Shown here in pieces: positions 1 to 8,306 of a stretch of DNA of 64,000 nucleotides (position 1 is its first letter; every line of letters starts with the position of its first letter). The stretch covers positions 1 through 64,000 of the forward strand of contig NZ_FREV01000007.1 in the NCBI RefSeq assembly GCF_900143545.1, in the 5' to 3' direction. The notes under the pieces are model-generated. The model was not told the origin of the DNA and made no database searches. It worked only from the letters and a program-made list of their open reading frames with translations. Source of the stretch: Loktanella sp. Alg231-35 (GTDB taxonomy: Bacteria; Pseudomonadota; Alphaproteobacteria; Rhodobacterales; Rhodobacteraceae). The position numbers were made by a program, and so were the translations under genes.

Positions 1-232
1 CAAGCTCCGCCACGATCTTCTTGAGCCGATCATTCTCTTTCTGAAGCGCCTTCAGATTGGCCATCTCCGATCGTCCCATGCCACCAAACCGTTTGCGCCA
101 TGTGTAATAGGTCGCGTCGCTGACACCAGCACTTCTGCAGGCCGTCGCTACATCTGAGCCAGACGCTAGGCTCAGTTCAATCTCACGCAAAAGCCGAAGA
201 ACATCTTCATCCGAGTACCGTTTCCGTGCCAT
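1..232 (-). CDS. IS3-family transposase OrfA, N-terminal part (partial)
   Basis: The visible 77 residues begin MARKRYSDEDVLRLLREI. They form the helix-turn-helix region of IS3/IS911-type OrfA (HTH_Tnp_1), including a YYTWRKRFGGM recognition-helix segment. This is followed by the start of the leucine-zipper region (KALQKENDRLKKI). OrfA binds the IS ends and is normally joined to the OrfB integrase by programmed frameshifting; OrfB would lie to the left of the window. The ATG at 232 has the terminal repeat just upstream. The reading frame is open to the window edge, so the gene may be intact. Confidence 0.85.
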   Translation of the reverse strand, partial: MARKRYSDEDVLRLLREIELSLASGSDVATACRSAGVSDATYYTWRKRFGGMGRSEMANLKALQKENDRLKKIVAEL

Positions 233-282
233 CAATCCAATCTCCAAAACTAAGCCAACTTTGGCACAGTTTTAGGGGGTCA
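1..282 (-). mobile_element. IS3-family insertion sequence, one end (rest outside the window)
   Basis: The left edge carries the 5' part of an IS3-type transposase orfA, reading leftwards out of the window. About 30 bp upstream of its start is a terminal-repeat-like sequence; read on the minus strand from 282 to 263 it begins TGACCCCCTAAAACTGTGCC. The coding sequence of the neighbouring surface-protein gene is homology-like up to about 283 and then runs into this IS sequence, so the IS boundary is placed at about 282. Neither the other end nor a target-site duplication can be seen here. Confidence 0.75.
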
Positions 283-1169
283 AGACATGGCGCAATACCA
301 TCTGGCGTAACAGCGTTGCTGGTCGTCGAAGACGAACTGGACAGTGGCACGGTGTCACCACCCGCGTTTGTGAAATCGAAGACAGACGTCACATCAAAGG
401 TGTATGTCTGCTCATTTGTCAGACCGGGTATCGCAATAGGGCCGCCAATAGCAGATGCGGGAACCGTGATCTGGGTCCCATCTGGCTGAATGGTGACCAG
501 ATATTCTATTGGTGTATTGCCGGTGAGTGGAGGCGTAATCGTCAGCGAGCCATCCCCGTTGCCAGCCGTGGCAACGACACTTGCGGGTGGTAGTGGCGCG
601 TTGGGGTTTTCTGCACCTCCAGTAATGTCTACCCTGAAATCGACAGTTGTGCCGAAACCATATGAGCCGCAAAGATTTGGGCTTCCGGCAAACTGCATGA
701 TCATCCGGCCATAGGACGTACCATTGAACGCTGTTGCGGGAATGGCGGTGGATGCGCCCGAAAAGGTCAGACCAGTTCCATCAACATCCGCGTTCTGCGT
801 GAATACGCGTTCGGTGGCATCGTCGATGACACCATCCTGGTTCAAATCCAGCCACAAGATGACGAATTCGTTGAATGTAGAGCCGCTTGTGATGACGTCG
901 ACTTCAATGTCAAAGGTCGCGCCAGCGTTGACCGTGCTGATAGACGCATCAGAGCCGTCAAGGTAGTTTGTGTTGGGCGCAACGGCGATATCATTGCCAC
1001 CAATGCCAACTCGCGTCACCCATTCAATCGTTGCAGTGTCACTTGCTGACGAACAAAGCGGTGACGCCGCATATGCGGTTGTCGGCGCGCCCACGGCAAG
1101 GATCGCACTGGAAAGGGCAGCTACGGATGTTGTCGTCTGGTACTAACGGGACGCGAGACTCTTTGTCAT
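283..1169 (-). pseudogene. Secreted GEVED/fibronectin type III surface protein, disrupted
   Basis: The translation has a signal-peptide-like start (hydrophobic stretch ending in AYA), then a GEVED-type domain with the acidic motif DLNQDGVIDDATERVF, then a fibronectin-III-like module (PPASVVATAGNGDGSLTITPP). Two lesions are visible. The only plausible ATG (1169-1167) is followed at codon 9 by an in-frame TAG (1145-1143), inside the signal peptide. At about 283 the reading frame passes into the IS3-family end, which removes the C-terminus. A GTG at 1094 could allow re-initiation but would lose most of the signal peptide. I infer a former exported adhesin or surface protein that is no longer functional. 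Confidence 0.7.
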
Positions 1170-1597
1170 TTCTTATACACACTCTATCTTGTCCAACGAT
1201 GGCGCTTTCGGCACATCCATCGGAATTGGGTTCAGACGAGCTATGGGACCACATGGTGAAATACCTAAAGCCAAGCGCACGTCGGGTGGTCCTAGATGGC
1301 CCTCCAAATATGTCACAAATTTGATTCAATAGCGGTTTGGATTGAGATGTTGCGGCCACAATTCCAATTTTGAACGCGTTGAAAATATGAGCAGAAATTT
1401 CAAATGTGTCTGAAATTTGGTCAATTCCAGCCCAATAATCGACACACCTGAAGGTTGCATTTGTCTGGTGGTCACAATTGCTGGCGAATCAGTGCTGATA
1501 CGGGATTGCTTGAACATTACAGAGGAGATGAGCGTCAACATGCTGGATAGTTCGATCAGCCTTGGGCGCACCTGACGACACCCCACTGACTGCGTAC
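1170..1597. other. Intergenic region, no gene recognised
   Basis: These 428 bases lie between the disrupted surface-protein gene and the TIGR03032 gene. They are visibly more AT-rich than the flanks. Short open frames exist on both strands, but none has a convincing ribosome binding site, composition or recognisable motif. A short direct repeat of GAAATTT occurs twice near 1400. I see no tRNA, terminator or clear promoter. Confidence 0.5.
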
Positions 1598-2710
1598 CTA
1601 GATATGCAAACTCGACGGCCGAAAGATCGTGTTCATGTGGTCGCTTTGCACATCAGTCACGAACGGCCTTTGCACTCCAGGAATGATGCACACATCGTAA
1701 ATCTCGGACGCGACACCTTCGATGGTCAGCGTTTGCTTGATTTCGCCACTGCGCAGGTCAACGATGGAAATCTGGCATTGCGGCGCGATGTTGTCGCGCG
1801 TCAGGATGTCGTTCAGTGGTGTTTCGTCGTTGCCTTCAAAAACGCCATGCTCTCTTGGCTTTGAGGAACCAACAAAGGCAAAATGCCGCCAGAAGGCGAT
1901 CCCACGGGTAAAACCGGGGATGAAGCAGATGGGGGTATAGACACCGGTCTTGCGATCCACATGGCCAAACTCACCGCAGCCACTGTTTGCCACGTAAAGC
2001 TCGCCCTCATGGATCTGTGGCGAATGCGGCATATGCAAGCCACGGCAGAGTACCTCATTGGTGGTGACATCCATCACGATGCCGGTGCCTTCGCTTTTTG
2101 AGTTGTTTCGCCAGCCTCTGATGTCGTCGGTTTCGGCAAAGGCGGTCACATATTTAGGCTTGCCATCCTCAAGGGCCAAACAGTTCAGATGGCATTTATC
2201 GCCATATTCAAACTGGCTGATGAAGGGCGGCTTCCAGACCGGCTCAAAGCTCCACTTGGGGTGCAGTTTCCCGATGCAGTTGAAATTGCACGAGATGAAA
2301 TAGACCCCTTCATCAGAGGCGCGCACATCATGCAGGTTGATCATGCCGGTTGTCGTGGCACCCATCGGGACAAAAACCGCGTCGTGGCCTTGGGACGTCT
2401 GGCCGGGTTGGAGGAAATTCTCAAACCGCCAAAGCTGCTTTTGCCCCGCCATCCAGAGTGTCTGGTTGTGCATGCTGAGCCCCATAGAGCGGGGGAAATT
2501 CGCCTCAGAGAACTGGAAGGTTCCGAGCGGGTCGAACCCCACCATGAAGAGTTTGCCAATATGGTAGGTGTTGAATGCGATAGAAAAGCGGCGCTGCGCC
2601 ATCCATTGACGCAGGCCCGGCGACGTGCTGATCGTGATTTTGCGCGTCTCTTTGTCTGGTGTTTCCACCTGGCTGATGTCAAAGGATTCGCGGTCGCCGG
2701 TTTGTTCCAT
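1598..2710 (-). CDS. TIGR03032 / DUF4915 family protein
   Basis: The 370-residue protein matches the TIGR03032 (DUF4915) family of unknown function, which are probably beta-propeller-like proteins. Family-like segments include FNTYHIGKLFMVG near the N-terminus, LHMPHSPQIHEGELYVANSGCGEFG in the middle, and GFTRGIAFWRHFAFVGSSKPRE towards the C-terminus. There is no signal peptide, so it is probably cytoplasmic. The gene is transcribed divergently from the HlyC-like acyltransferase across an 86-base spacer that must hold both promoters. Proteins of this family often occur near surface or RTX-type genes, and the neighbours fit that, but the function is unknown. Confidence 0.8.
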   Translation of the reverse strand: MEQTGDRESFDISQVETPDKETRKITISTSPGLRQWMAQRRFSIAFNTYHIGKLFMVGFDPLGTFQFSEANFPRSMGLSMHNQTLWMAGQKQLWRFENFLQPGQTSQGHDAVFVPMGATTTGMINLHDVRASDEGVYFISCNFNCIGKLHPKWSFEPVWKPPFISQFEYGDKCHLNCLALEDGKPKYVTAFAETDDIRGWRNNSKSEGTGIVMDVTTNEVLCRGLHMPHSPQIHEGELYVANSGCGEFGHVDRKTGVYTPICFIPGFTRGIAFWRHFAFVGSSKPREHGVFEGNDETPLNDILTRDNIAPQCQISIVDLRSGEIKQTLTIEGVASEIYDVCIIPGVQRPFVTDVQSDHMNTIFRPSSLHI

Positions 2711-2796
2711 CGATTGACACTAACACTGCTGGACGTAACTATGAATTGTTACAACTAGAGCGATGACGCTCAAACAACAACAGTCAAGGCAGTGCC

Positions 2797-3297
2797 ATGC
2801 AAACAACTGAAAAAGGCGCAGCCCCGGACGATGGCGGCATGATCCAGGTATCGCCGCTTTATCCCAATCAGGACGTGCTGGGTGTGATCGGCGAGTTTTG
2901 CTTCTTGTGTTTTCATTCGAAAGTGCATCGCAACTGGACAATGGAAATGATCGGCAAGGTGTTCGAGCCTCCGATCTATCTTAAGCAGTTTCAGGTGTAC
3001 CGTGCGCGTGACGTTCCCCGCGGGCTGGTCACATGGGCCCAGATGGACGCGGCGACAGAGGCCAAATTCATCAAAGGCAACGGGCTTGACACCTATGACG
3101 AATGGAAATCAGGCAACAACCTTTGGGTTGTCGATTTGATTGCGCCCTGGGGCCATGGCAAGGCCATTATTGCTGATGTGCTAAAGACTATACCCGGCAC
3201 GTCATTCAAGACATTGCGCGTGCGCGGCGGCCGAAAACGGGTTGTCGAGTACTACCGCAGCGACGTCGAAAGCAAATGGAAAATTCGCACAATTTAG
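2797..3297 (+). CDS. HlyC/RtxC-type toxin-activating lysine acyltransferase
   Basis: The 166 residues align by eye with HlyC-type ACP-dependent lysine acyltransferases, which move a fatty acyl chain from acyl-ACP to internal lysines of RTX proteins in the cytoplasm before secretion. The catalytic His of the family motif HRNW is H44. The catalytic Asp falls at D113 in WVVDLIAPWG, preceded by the family-typical W-K-S-G. There is no signal peptide, as expected. Family length is about 165-170 residues, so the protein is full length. No RTX toxin and no type I ABC transporter are present in the window. The nearest possible substrate is the Hint protein 162 bases downstream on the same strand. Confidence 0.85.
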   Translation: MQTTEKGAAPDDGGMIQVSPLYPNQDVLGVIGEFCFLCFHSKVHRNWTMEMIGKVFEPPIYLKQFQVYRARDVPRGLVTWAQMDAATEAKFIKGNGLDTYDEWKSGNNLWVVDLIAPWGHGKAIIADVLKTIPGTSFKTLRVRGGRKRVVEYYRSDVESKWKIRTI

Positions 3298-3459
3298 TGG
3301 CACAGGTTACCTCGCTCTTGACGCAAGGCGGCATAAGCTGTGACCGTATCAAAACGCTGTGACAGCGCTTGTCCAGAAGACACATTGGAGATGGGCTTTT
3401 GCCCCAAAGATCGCTAATGTGAGGTAGCTGCGACGCAGCGTGAGATTTGGAGACATGCA

Positions 3460-4467
3460 ATGGTTGGCTTGGTCGGACCCACTACAGCATCGGCAACAGA
3501 AGGCCTGAACGGCGCAGGAAACGTGACCGTGACTGGCTCTGTCAGCAACACCGATCCGGGTATCTACATTTGGCTGGCTGGTGGAAACACCGTACTGTCT
3601 GCACCGGGCTTTGGTACGCTGACTATCACGCAGAACACTGCGAACGGTGAAGGCGGCTACACGTGGTCGTTCGTGTTTGATTCCGATGACCCCGCGCTGG
3701 ACACACTGGATAGCGGTTCAACGCTGGATATTACCTTTAATGTCCGCGTCTTTGATGTCTCTTGGACAGGTACGGGCGATGCCTCAACTCAGAGTGGGAT
3801 TCCGGTTATTGATACCCATCAGGTCACGATCACCATCTTTGGTGAGAACGAAGTTTGCTTTACCCGTGGCACAGAAATTGCCACACCAGATGGCGCCCGC
3901 CTGATTGAAGACCTTCAAGTGGGTGATTTGATCCTAACACAAGATAACAAAACGAGACCTATCAAATGGCTTGGGTACTCCGAAATTTCCGACGCCCGGC
4001 GGCGCGGCAACGATGGGTTGGAGCCGATCCTGATCGAGAAAGGCGCTATTGAGCCAAACATCCCCTCTCGCGATTTGGTTGTTTCGCCACAACACCGAGT
4101 TCTGTTGACCGGGCAAGTGGCCGATGCGCTATTTGAATCTCAGGATCGCCTTGTCGCGGCAAAGCACCTTTGCGATGGGCAGCGGATCAGACCTTGTGGT
4201 GAGCGCTTTGAGAAATTGGAATACTGGCATCTGATGCTTGATGATCATGATGTTGTCGTCGCAAATGGCTGCCCGGTTGAATCTTTCTATTTTGGTCCGA
4301 TGTCGGCGGTGATCCTCGACAGTGGTCAGGTCAATGAGTTGAAAGAAATCTTCCCGGACTTGGCGGCAGGCGGGCGCGAGCTGGCCTACCCGGTGCTGAA
4401 AGCCCGCGAAGCCGGACGTGTGATCGCACATCTGGACAGCAGTGCGTCCCAACCAATCTCTCTTTGA
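3460..4467 (+). CDS. VCBS-like / Hint-domain protein
   Basis: The protein has 335 residues. Residues 1-128 form a Ser/Thr/Gly-rich beta-sandwich-like region resembling a VCBS/cadherin-like repeat (TWSFVFDSDDPALDTLDSGSTLD). Residues 131-275 are a Hint domain of the Rhodobacterales Hint_2 type. It begins with the nucleophile Cys133 in EVCFTRGTEIATPDG and contains the block VSPQHRVLL with His212. There is no obvious signal peptide and no GGxGxD calcium repeats. GGAG about 7 bases before the ATG at 3460 supports the start, and an in-frame stop lies upstream at 3415. Such proteins are often type-I-secreted and self-cleaving, which is inference here. It may be the remnant or short form of a larger adhesin. 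Confidence 0.75.
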   Translation: MVGLVGPTTASATEGLNGAGNVTVTGSVSNTDPGIYIWLAGGNTVLSAPGFGTLTITQNTANGEGGYTWSFVFDSDDPALDTLDSGSTLDITFNVRVFDVSWTGTGDASTQSGIPVIDTHQVTITIFGENEVCFTRGTEIATPDGARLIEDLQVGDLILTQDNKTRPIKWLGYSEISDARRRGNDGLEPILIEKGAIEPNIPSRDLVVSPQHRVLLTGQVADALFESQDRLVAAKHLCDGQRIRPCGERFEKLEYWHLMLDDHDVVVANGCPVESFYFGPMSAVILDSGQVNELKEIFPDLAAGGRELAYPVLKAREAGRVIAHLDSSASQPISL

Positions 4468-4501
4468 CGCATCTGCACCTTGTTTCAGGCCCTAGGCGTG
4501 C

Positions 4502-5233
4502 TCACTTCAGCGCGCGCGCCAGAAAGGCCCGCGTCGCTTCTTGCTGTGGTGCGTCGAACAACCGCTCCGGCGGGCCCTCTTCCACGATGCGTCCATCCGC
4601 CAAAAAACAAACTTTGTCGGCGGCTTCTCGTGCGAACCCCATTTCATGGGTCGCAAGTACCATGGTCATACCCTGGTTCTTCAGCATCAGCAGAACGTCC
4701 AGCACTTCGCCCACCAATTGCGGATCAAGCGCCGACGTAATCTCATCAAACAGCATCACCTCGGGGCGCATGGCCAAGGCGCGCACGATGGCCACGCGTT
4801 GTTGTTGACCGCCTGACAGTTGATCGGGGTAGTTGTGCATCCGGTCCGCCAGACCAAACCGCGCAAATAGCGCCTCAACTTCGGGCTGCACCTCGGCCCG
4901 CGACAGACCGCGCACCCGCCGGGGGGCCAGCATGGCGTTTTCCAATGCGGTCATATGCGGAAACAGGTTGAAACTTTGAAACACCATGCCGATCCGAGAA
5001 CGCACGCCTTGCGGGTTCAAGCCCGGTTCGGCGATATCTTCGCCATCCAACAGGATTTCCCCGTCCTCGACCGGTTCCAGCAGGTTGATGCACCGCAGCA
5101 GCGTGGATTTTCCCGCGCCCGACGCCCCGATCAAACAGACCATCTGGCCTTCTGTCACGTCCAAATTGATCCCGTCGCAAACCGTTGTGTCGCCGAACCG
5201 TTTGACGACACCGCGCAATTCTAGCTTGGCCAT
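4502..5233 (-). CDS. Polar amino-acid ABC transporter, ATP-binding protein
   Basis: The 243-residue protein has Walker A GASGAGKST, the signature LSGGQQQRV, Walker B VMLFDEITSALD and the H-loop ATHEMGF. It is of the GlnQ/HisP type, which powers import of polar amino acids or related amines. Its start codon overlaps the stop of the permease gene by one base (TGATG), so the two are translationally coupled. It is the last gene of the eight-gene minus-strand operon that begins with the GntR regulator at 12925. The substrate is not known. The catabolic genes upstream suggest a methylated amine or amino-acid derivative. Confidence 0.9.
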   Translation of the reverse strand: MAKLELRGVVKRFGDTTVCDGINLDVTEGQMVCLIGASGAGKSTLLRCINLLEPVEDGEILLDGEDIAEPGLNPQGVRSRIGMVFQSFNLFPHMTALENAMLAPRRVRGLSRAEVQPEVEALFARFGLADRMHNYPDQLSGGQQQRVAIVRALAMRPEVMLFDEITSALDPQLVGEVLDVLLMLKNQGMTMVLATHEMGFAREAADKVCFLADGRIVEEGPPERLFDAPQQEATRAFLARALK

Positions 5234-6066
5234 CAGCTGCGATCCCGCATTTGCCGTGCCATCAGATAGTCGGCATAGCGCGTGGCTGGGATGGTCACGA
5301 TCAGAAAAATGATCGCAGCCCCGACATAGGGTGTAAAATTCGCCAACAGCGATTTGAACACGCCCGCCTGCCGAAAAATCTCGACCGGGCCGATGAAGCT
5401 GAGCAATGAGACATCCTTTTGCAATGCGATCAGCATGTTCATCTGCGATGGGACAACGTTGCGGATGGCCTGCGGCAGGACAACGTCTCGCATCACCTGC
5501 CGATCTGCCAGTCCCAGCGATGAGGCCGCAGCACGTTGGCTTTGGTGGACACTATCGATGCCCGACCGGAAAATTTCGGCGACATAGGCCGAATAGGTCA
5601 GGATCAGCGCGAGCGAACCCCAAATATAGGGCGAATTCCAAGGCCGCGGCAGACCCAGCCCCGGAATGCCAAAACCGATCAGATAGACGGTGAGAATGAC
5701 CGGCACCCCGCGAAATACGTCTGTAAACGCAGCCCCAAAGATACGCAGCGGGAACAAAGCCGGTGATTTAGCGTCTCGCGCTAATGCTATCAGCAGCCCC
5801 AGCACGGCAATGGCAGGTGCGGACCAAGCGAAGATCATCACATTGACGGTGAAGGCTTCCAGCAGTTTGGGAAAGGACTTGGCCAACACCTCGCCGTTGA
5901 AGAAGCTCTTTTGCACCTTCTCCCAACCGGGAGCCATGGGCACAAAGATCACGATAGCTGCAACCACGATCACCGTACTTGTTGCCGCGATGATCAGTGA
6001 CCGCCTGCGCTGCTGCGCCTCATAGCGTTCGCGGCGGGTCATCCCCGCCGCCTGTTTCAGCGCCAT
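5233..6066 (-). CDS. Polar amino-acid ABC transporter, permease
   Basis: The 277-residue inner-membrane protein has a cytoplasmic basic N-terminus (TRRERYEAQQRRR), a first hydrophobic segment at about residues 24-44, and then the HisMQ-type permease core. The EAA loop reads AAASSLGLADRQVMRDVVLPQAIRNVVPS. It probably forms a homodimer, since only one permease gene is present. It lies one base after the binding-protein gene and overlaps the ATPase gene by one base. Confidence 0.88.
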   Translation of the reverse strand: MALKQAAGMTRRERYEAQQRRRSLIIAATSTVIVVAAIVIFVPMAPGWEKVQKSFFNGEVLAKSFPKLLEAFTVNVMIFAWSAPAIAVLGLLIALARDAKSPALFPLRIFGAAFTDVFRGVPVILTVYLIGFGIPGLGLPRPWNSPYIWGSLALILTYSAYVAEIFRSGIDSVHQSQRAAASSLGLADRQVMRDVVLPQAIRNVVPSQMNMLIALQKDVSLLSFIGPVEIFRQAGVFKSLLANFTPYVGAAIIFLIVTIPATRYADYLMARQMRDRS

Positions 6067-6067
6067 A

Positions 6068-6883
6068 TTACTTGATCAGCGGAACACCGGTGGTGTCCTG
6101 AAGCCATTCCGCCTCAATCGCGGCCAGATCGCCGCTTTCGGTCAAGGCTGCAAGCGCTTCATCCACGCAGGTCTTCAGCGGATTGCCGTCTTCCAACAGC
6201 ATGCCAAACTGATCAGGGTTGTCGCTGGCATCCGGTGCGAACTGCCCGATCACCTTTGATCCTTCGATCATCACAGCGCTCAGAAAAAGCGCCGTGGGCA
6301 GATCAAACAAAGCCGCATCAATCTGGTTGGCAGACATCGCTGCGTTCACATCAGCATTGTCGCCATAAAGCAGCGGGTCGTTGCTGGGTTGAATGACGCT
6401 GGCCAATTTAGGCACAGCCGTCGTTGATCCGACTGCCCCCCATTGCAATTCGCGCAGCGCATCAAGCGTTGCTTCGGTGTCGATCGCGCCTGGGCTGACC
6501 AGAACGGCCATGGGGGCGGTGTAATAAGGTGCCGAGAAATCTACGATTTCATCGCGCTCTGGCGTGATCGAGTACTGCTGCATGTTGACGTCAAAGTTCT
6601 TTGCCCCCGGCTGGATCGCCTCATCAAAGGATGATCTGACCCAAACCACATCTTCAGCCGCAAACCCCATTTCCGCGGCAACCGCATAAGCAACAGCGGC
6701 TTCAAACCCCTGCCCGCTTTCAGGCGCGTCATCCATGACCCAAGGGTAGTAGGCAGGATTGCCCGTCGCGATTGTGAATTTGCCGTCGGTGAGCGTCTTT
6801 CCAGCCGCACAATGACCACCGGCAAAAGCGGCGGTCGACATCAGCGCAAGGGCGACAGCGCTGGCAGAGAGCATCTTGGACAT
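6068..6883 (-). CDS. Amino-acid ABC transporter, periplasmic substrate-binding protein
   Basis: The protein has 271 residues with a cleavable signal peptide (hydrophobic core LSASAVALALMSTAAFAGG, cleavage near residue 21). This is followed by a family-3 solute-binding fold: FTIATGNPAYYPWVM at the N-terminal lobe and PERDEIVDFSAPYY at the hinge. It captures the substrate in the periplasm for the two ABC subunits encoded directly downstream. It is separated by 90 bases from the FAD oxidoreductase gene, the only sizeable gap in the operon. That gap could hold an internal promoter or a small coding frame. Confidence 0.88.
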   Translation of the reverse strand: MSKMLSASAVALALMSTAAFAGGHCAAGKTLTDGKFTIATGNPAYYPWVMDDAPESGQGFEAAVAYAVAAEMGFAAEDVVWVRSSFDEAIQPGAKNFDVNMQQYSITPERDEIVDFSAPYYTAPMAVLVSPGAIDTEATLDALRELQWGAVGSTTAVPKLASVIQPSNDPLLYGDNADVNAAMSANQIDAALFDLPTALFLSAVMIEGSKVIGQFAPDASDNPDQFGMLLEDGNPLKTCVDEALAALTESGDLAAIEAEWLQDTTGVPLIK

Positions 6884-7002
6884 ATCATCAAACCTTCTGT
6901 TGGATACACTTTTGCCAAAGCGTAGTAGCGCATGCCAAAGGTGTCCAGCGTGATGCCGCCCTGCCCGATGCGGTCAAAGCTCGCCTCCGGCGCGGCGTTC
7001 AT
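6841..7002 (-). CDS. Candidate small ORF (53 aa) bridging the gap between two operon genes
   Basis: A frame starting with ATG at 7002 overlaps the 3' end of the FAD oxidoreductase gene by 29 bases, crosses the 90-base gap and ends inside the binding-protein gene. Its middle part (GGITLDTFGMRYYALAK) has codon use like the neighbouring genes. No family is recognised. It could be a real small peptide, a remnant of a deleted gene, or chance. The overlap on both sides argues for caution. Confidence 0.2.
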   Translation of the reverse strand: MNAAPEASFDRIGQGGITLDTFGMRYYALAKVYPTEGLMICPRCSLPALSPLR

Positions 7003-8305
7003 GCAGCATGATATGCAGGTTCGCGCCTATGGTGGAAATCGGACGTGGTGGCAGGCGGCTTGGCGGATCGGCATTCAGCGCACGACTGAGCCCCGGTGAG
7101 GTCACTCCCATCGCCAGCTCCGCCGCTGTCACCCCGGCAAAGGTGCCTTTGGCAGTGCCAAGCCCATTTTGGCAGCAGGCAGCGTAAAGCCCTGGTTCCA
7201 ACTCCTGAATGACCTGCACGTTGTTGCGACTCAGGCAAAGACGCCCGCCCCAGCGGTACTCCATCTTGACCCCGGACAGCATCGGAAAACGCGCGGCGAA
7301 TGCGGCGTCATGGTCCTGCCCAATGCGCGCGATGCGTTTGTCGGACACCTCCATTGACGGGTCAAAGGTAAAGCGATTGCGGATCACGATCCTGTCGCCA
7401 CCGGTCCCGCTGATGCGCCGGACGGTGGTGCCAAGCGGATCGGCAGGCGTGATCCCCCAGATCGGATCACCGCCAAGACGCGCGACCGCATCATCCGTCA
7501 ATGCGTATGTCATCGAGGCGTAAGTGAAGACGTTCATTAGCCGGCGGGCCAGATATCCAAAGCTGGCCAGATGCCCGTTCACCGCCATGATAACTTTGGG
7601 GGCAGTCACTTTGCCCTTGGGCGTGGTGGCCACCCAGTTGCCATCGCGCTTCAGCTCAATGACGGGGCTGTTTTCATACAAAGAGATCCGGTTTGAGCGC
7701 AGACCCACTGCCACGCCGCGCACAAAGCGTGCCGGTTGGATGACAGCTGTTCCTGGGGTAAAAAGACCGCCCCGGTAATAATCTGTGCCCGTAATCCGCT
7801 GCATCTGTTGTTCGCTCAGCAGATTATGCGCTTCACCCATGGCCGAAAGGTGCTTGGCATAGTTTTCGTTGTGCGAAAGCCCCTTTTGAGTAGCTGCCCC
7901 ATTGATTTTACCCGATTGCACAAAGGCTTCGGCATCCAGCCCGTATTCTTCGGCCATTTCGCTGGCGTAAGAGATACCGCGCCGGTTATCTTCGGTCTGC
8001 GCCCGGTCATGCGCCAACTGCCCGCCATAATCAGCACTGGCCAGATCATGTGGCAAATCAATCATAAAGCCCGAATTGCGCCCCGCTGGCCCCTCGCCCA
8101 CACGCACGGCATCCAGCACGACGATCCGATCATCTGGCGCAAGTTTCGACAGACGGTGGGCGGCAGCAAGCCCCGCAAATCCCGCACCAATGACAAGCCA
8201 ATCTGCCGTGACTGTGTCTTCCAACGGCGTGGCCGGTGCGGCGGGTGGTAATAGGCTGTTCCAACCGGCAGGACCGGGGTCTTTGGGTAGACGCTTGGCC
8301 TTCAT
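6974..8305 (-). CDS. FAD-dependent amine/amino-acid oxidase (DAO family)
   Basis: The 443-residue protein has a Rossmann FAD-binding motif VIGAGFAGLAAAHRL near residue 37, the PuuB/OrdL-type motif EGPAGRNSGFMIDLPHD, and a C-terminal DAO-family block CQNGLGTAKGTFAG. DAO-family enzymes oxidise C-N bonds of secondary or tertiary amines to imines, releasing ammonia, an amine or formaldehyde. The gene lies one base after the MttB-family gene. In this operon it could oxidise an N-methylated intermediate, as sarcosine oxidase does, or a cyclic amino acid. The substrate is inferred only from context. Confidence 0.85.
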   Translation of the reverse strand: MKAKRLPKDPGPAGWNSLLPPAAPATPLEDTVTADWLVIGAGFAGLAAAHRLSKLAPDDRIVVLDAVRVGEGPAGRNSGFMIDLPHDLASADYGGQLAHDRAQTEDNRRGISYASEMAEEYGLDAEAFVQSGKINGAATQKGLSHNENYAKHLSAMGEAHNLLSEQQMQRITGTDYYRGGLFTPGTAVIQPARFVRGVAVGLRSNRISLYENSPVIELKRDGNWVATTPKGKVTAPKVIMAVNGHLASFGYLARRLMNVFTYASMTYALTDDAVARLGGDPIWGITPADPLGTTVRRISGTGGDRIVIRNRFTFDPSMEVSDKRIARIGQDHDAAFAARFPMLSGVKMEYRWGGRLCLSRNNVQVIQELEPGLYAACCQNGLGTAKGTFAGVTAAELAMGVTSPGLSRALNADPPSRLPPRPISTIGANLHIMLHERRAGGEL

Positions 8306-8306
8306 C

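Noticed and set aside
1326-1586. Minus-strand 86-codon frame in the intergenic region at 1.2-1.6 kb
   Set aside because: There is no ribosome binding site, no recognised motif and an AT-rich composition unlike neighbouring genes. Kept only as part of an unassigned spacer.
2189-2758. A 189-codon plus-strand frame opposite the TIGR03032 gene
   Set aside because: It is antisense to a family-matched protein. Its composition (many His/Arg/Glu) is a reverse-strand shadow.
3850-4290. Intein interpretation of the Hint domain
   Set aside because: There is no C-extein, no terminal His-Asn followed by Ser/Thr/Cys, and no homing endonuclease. The layout fits the bacterial Hint_2 proteins of Rhodobacterales.
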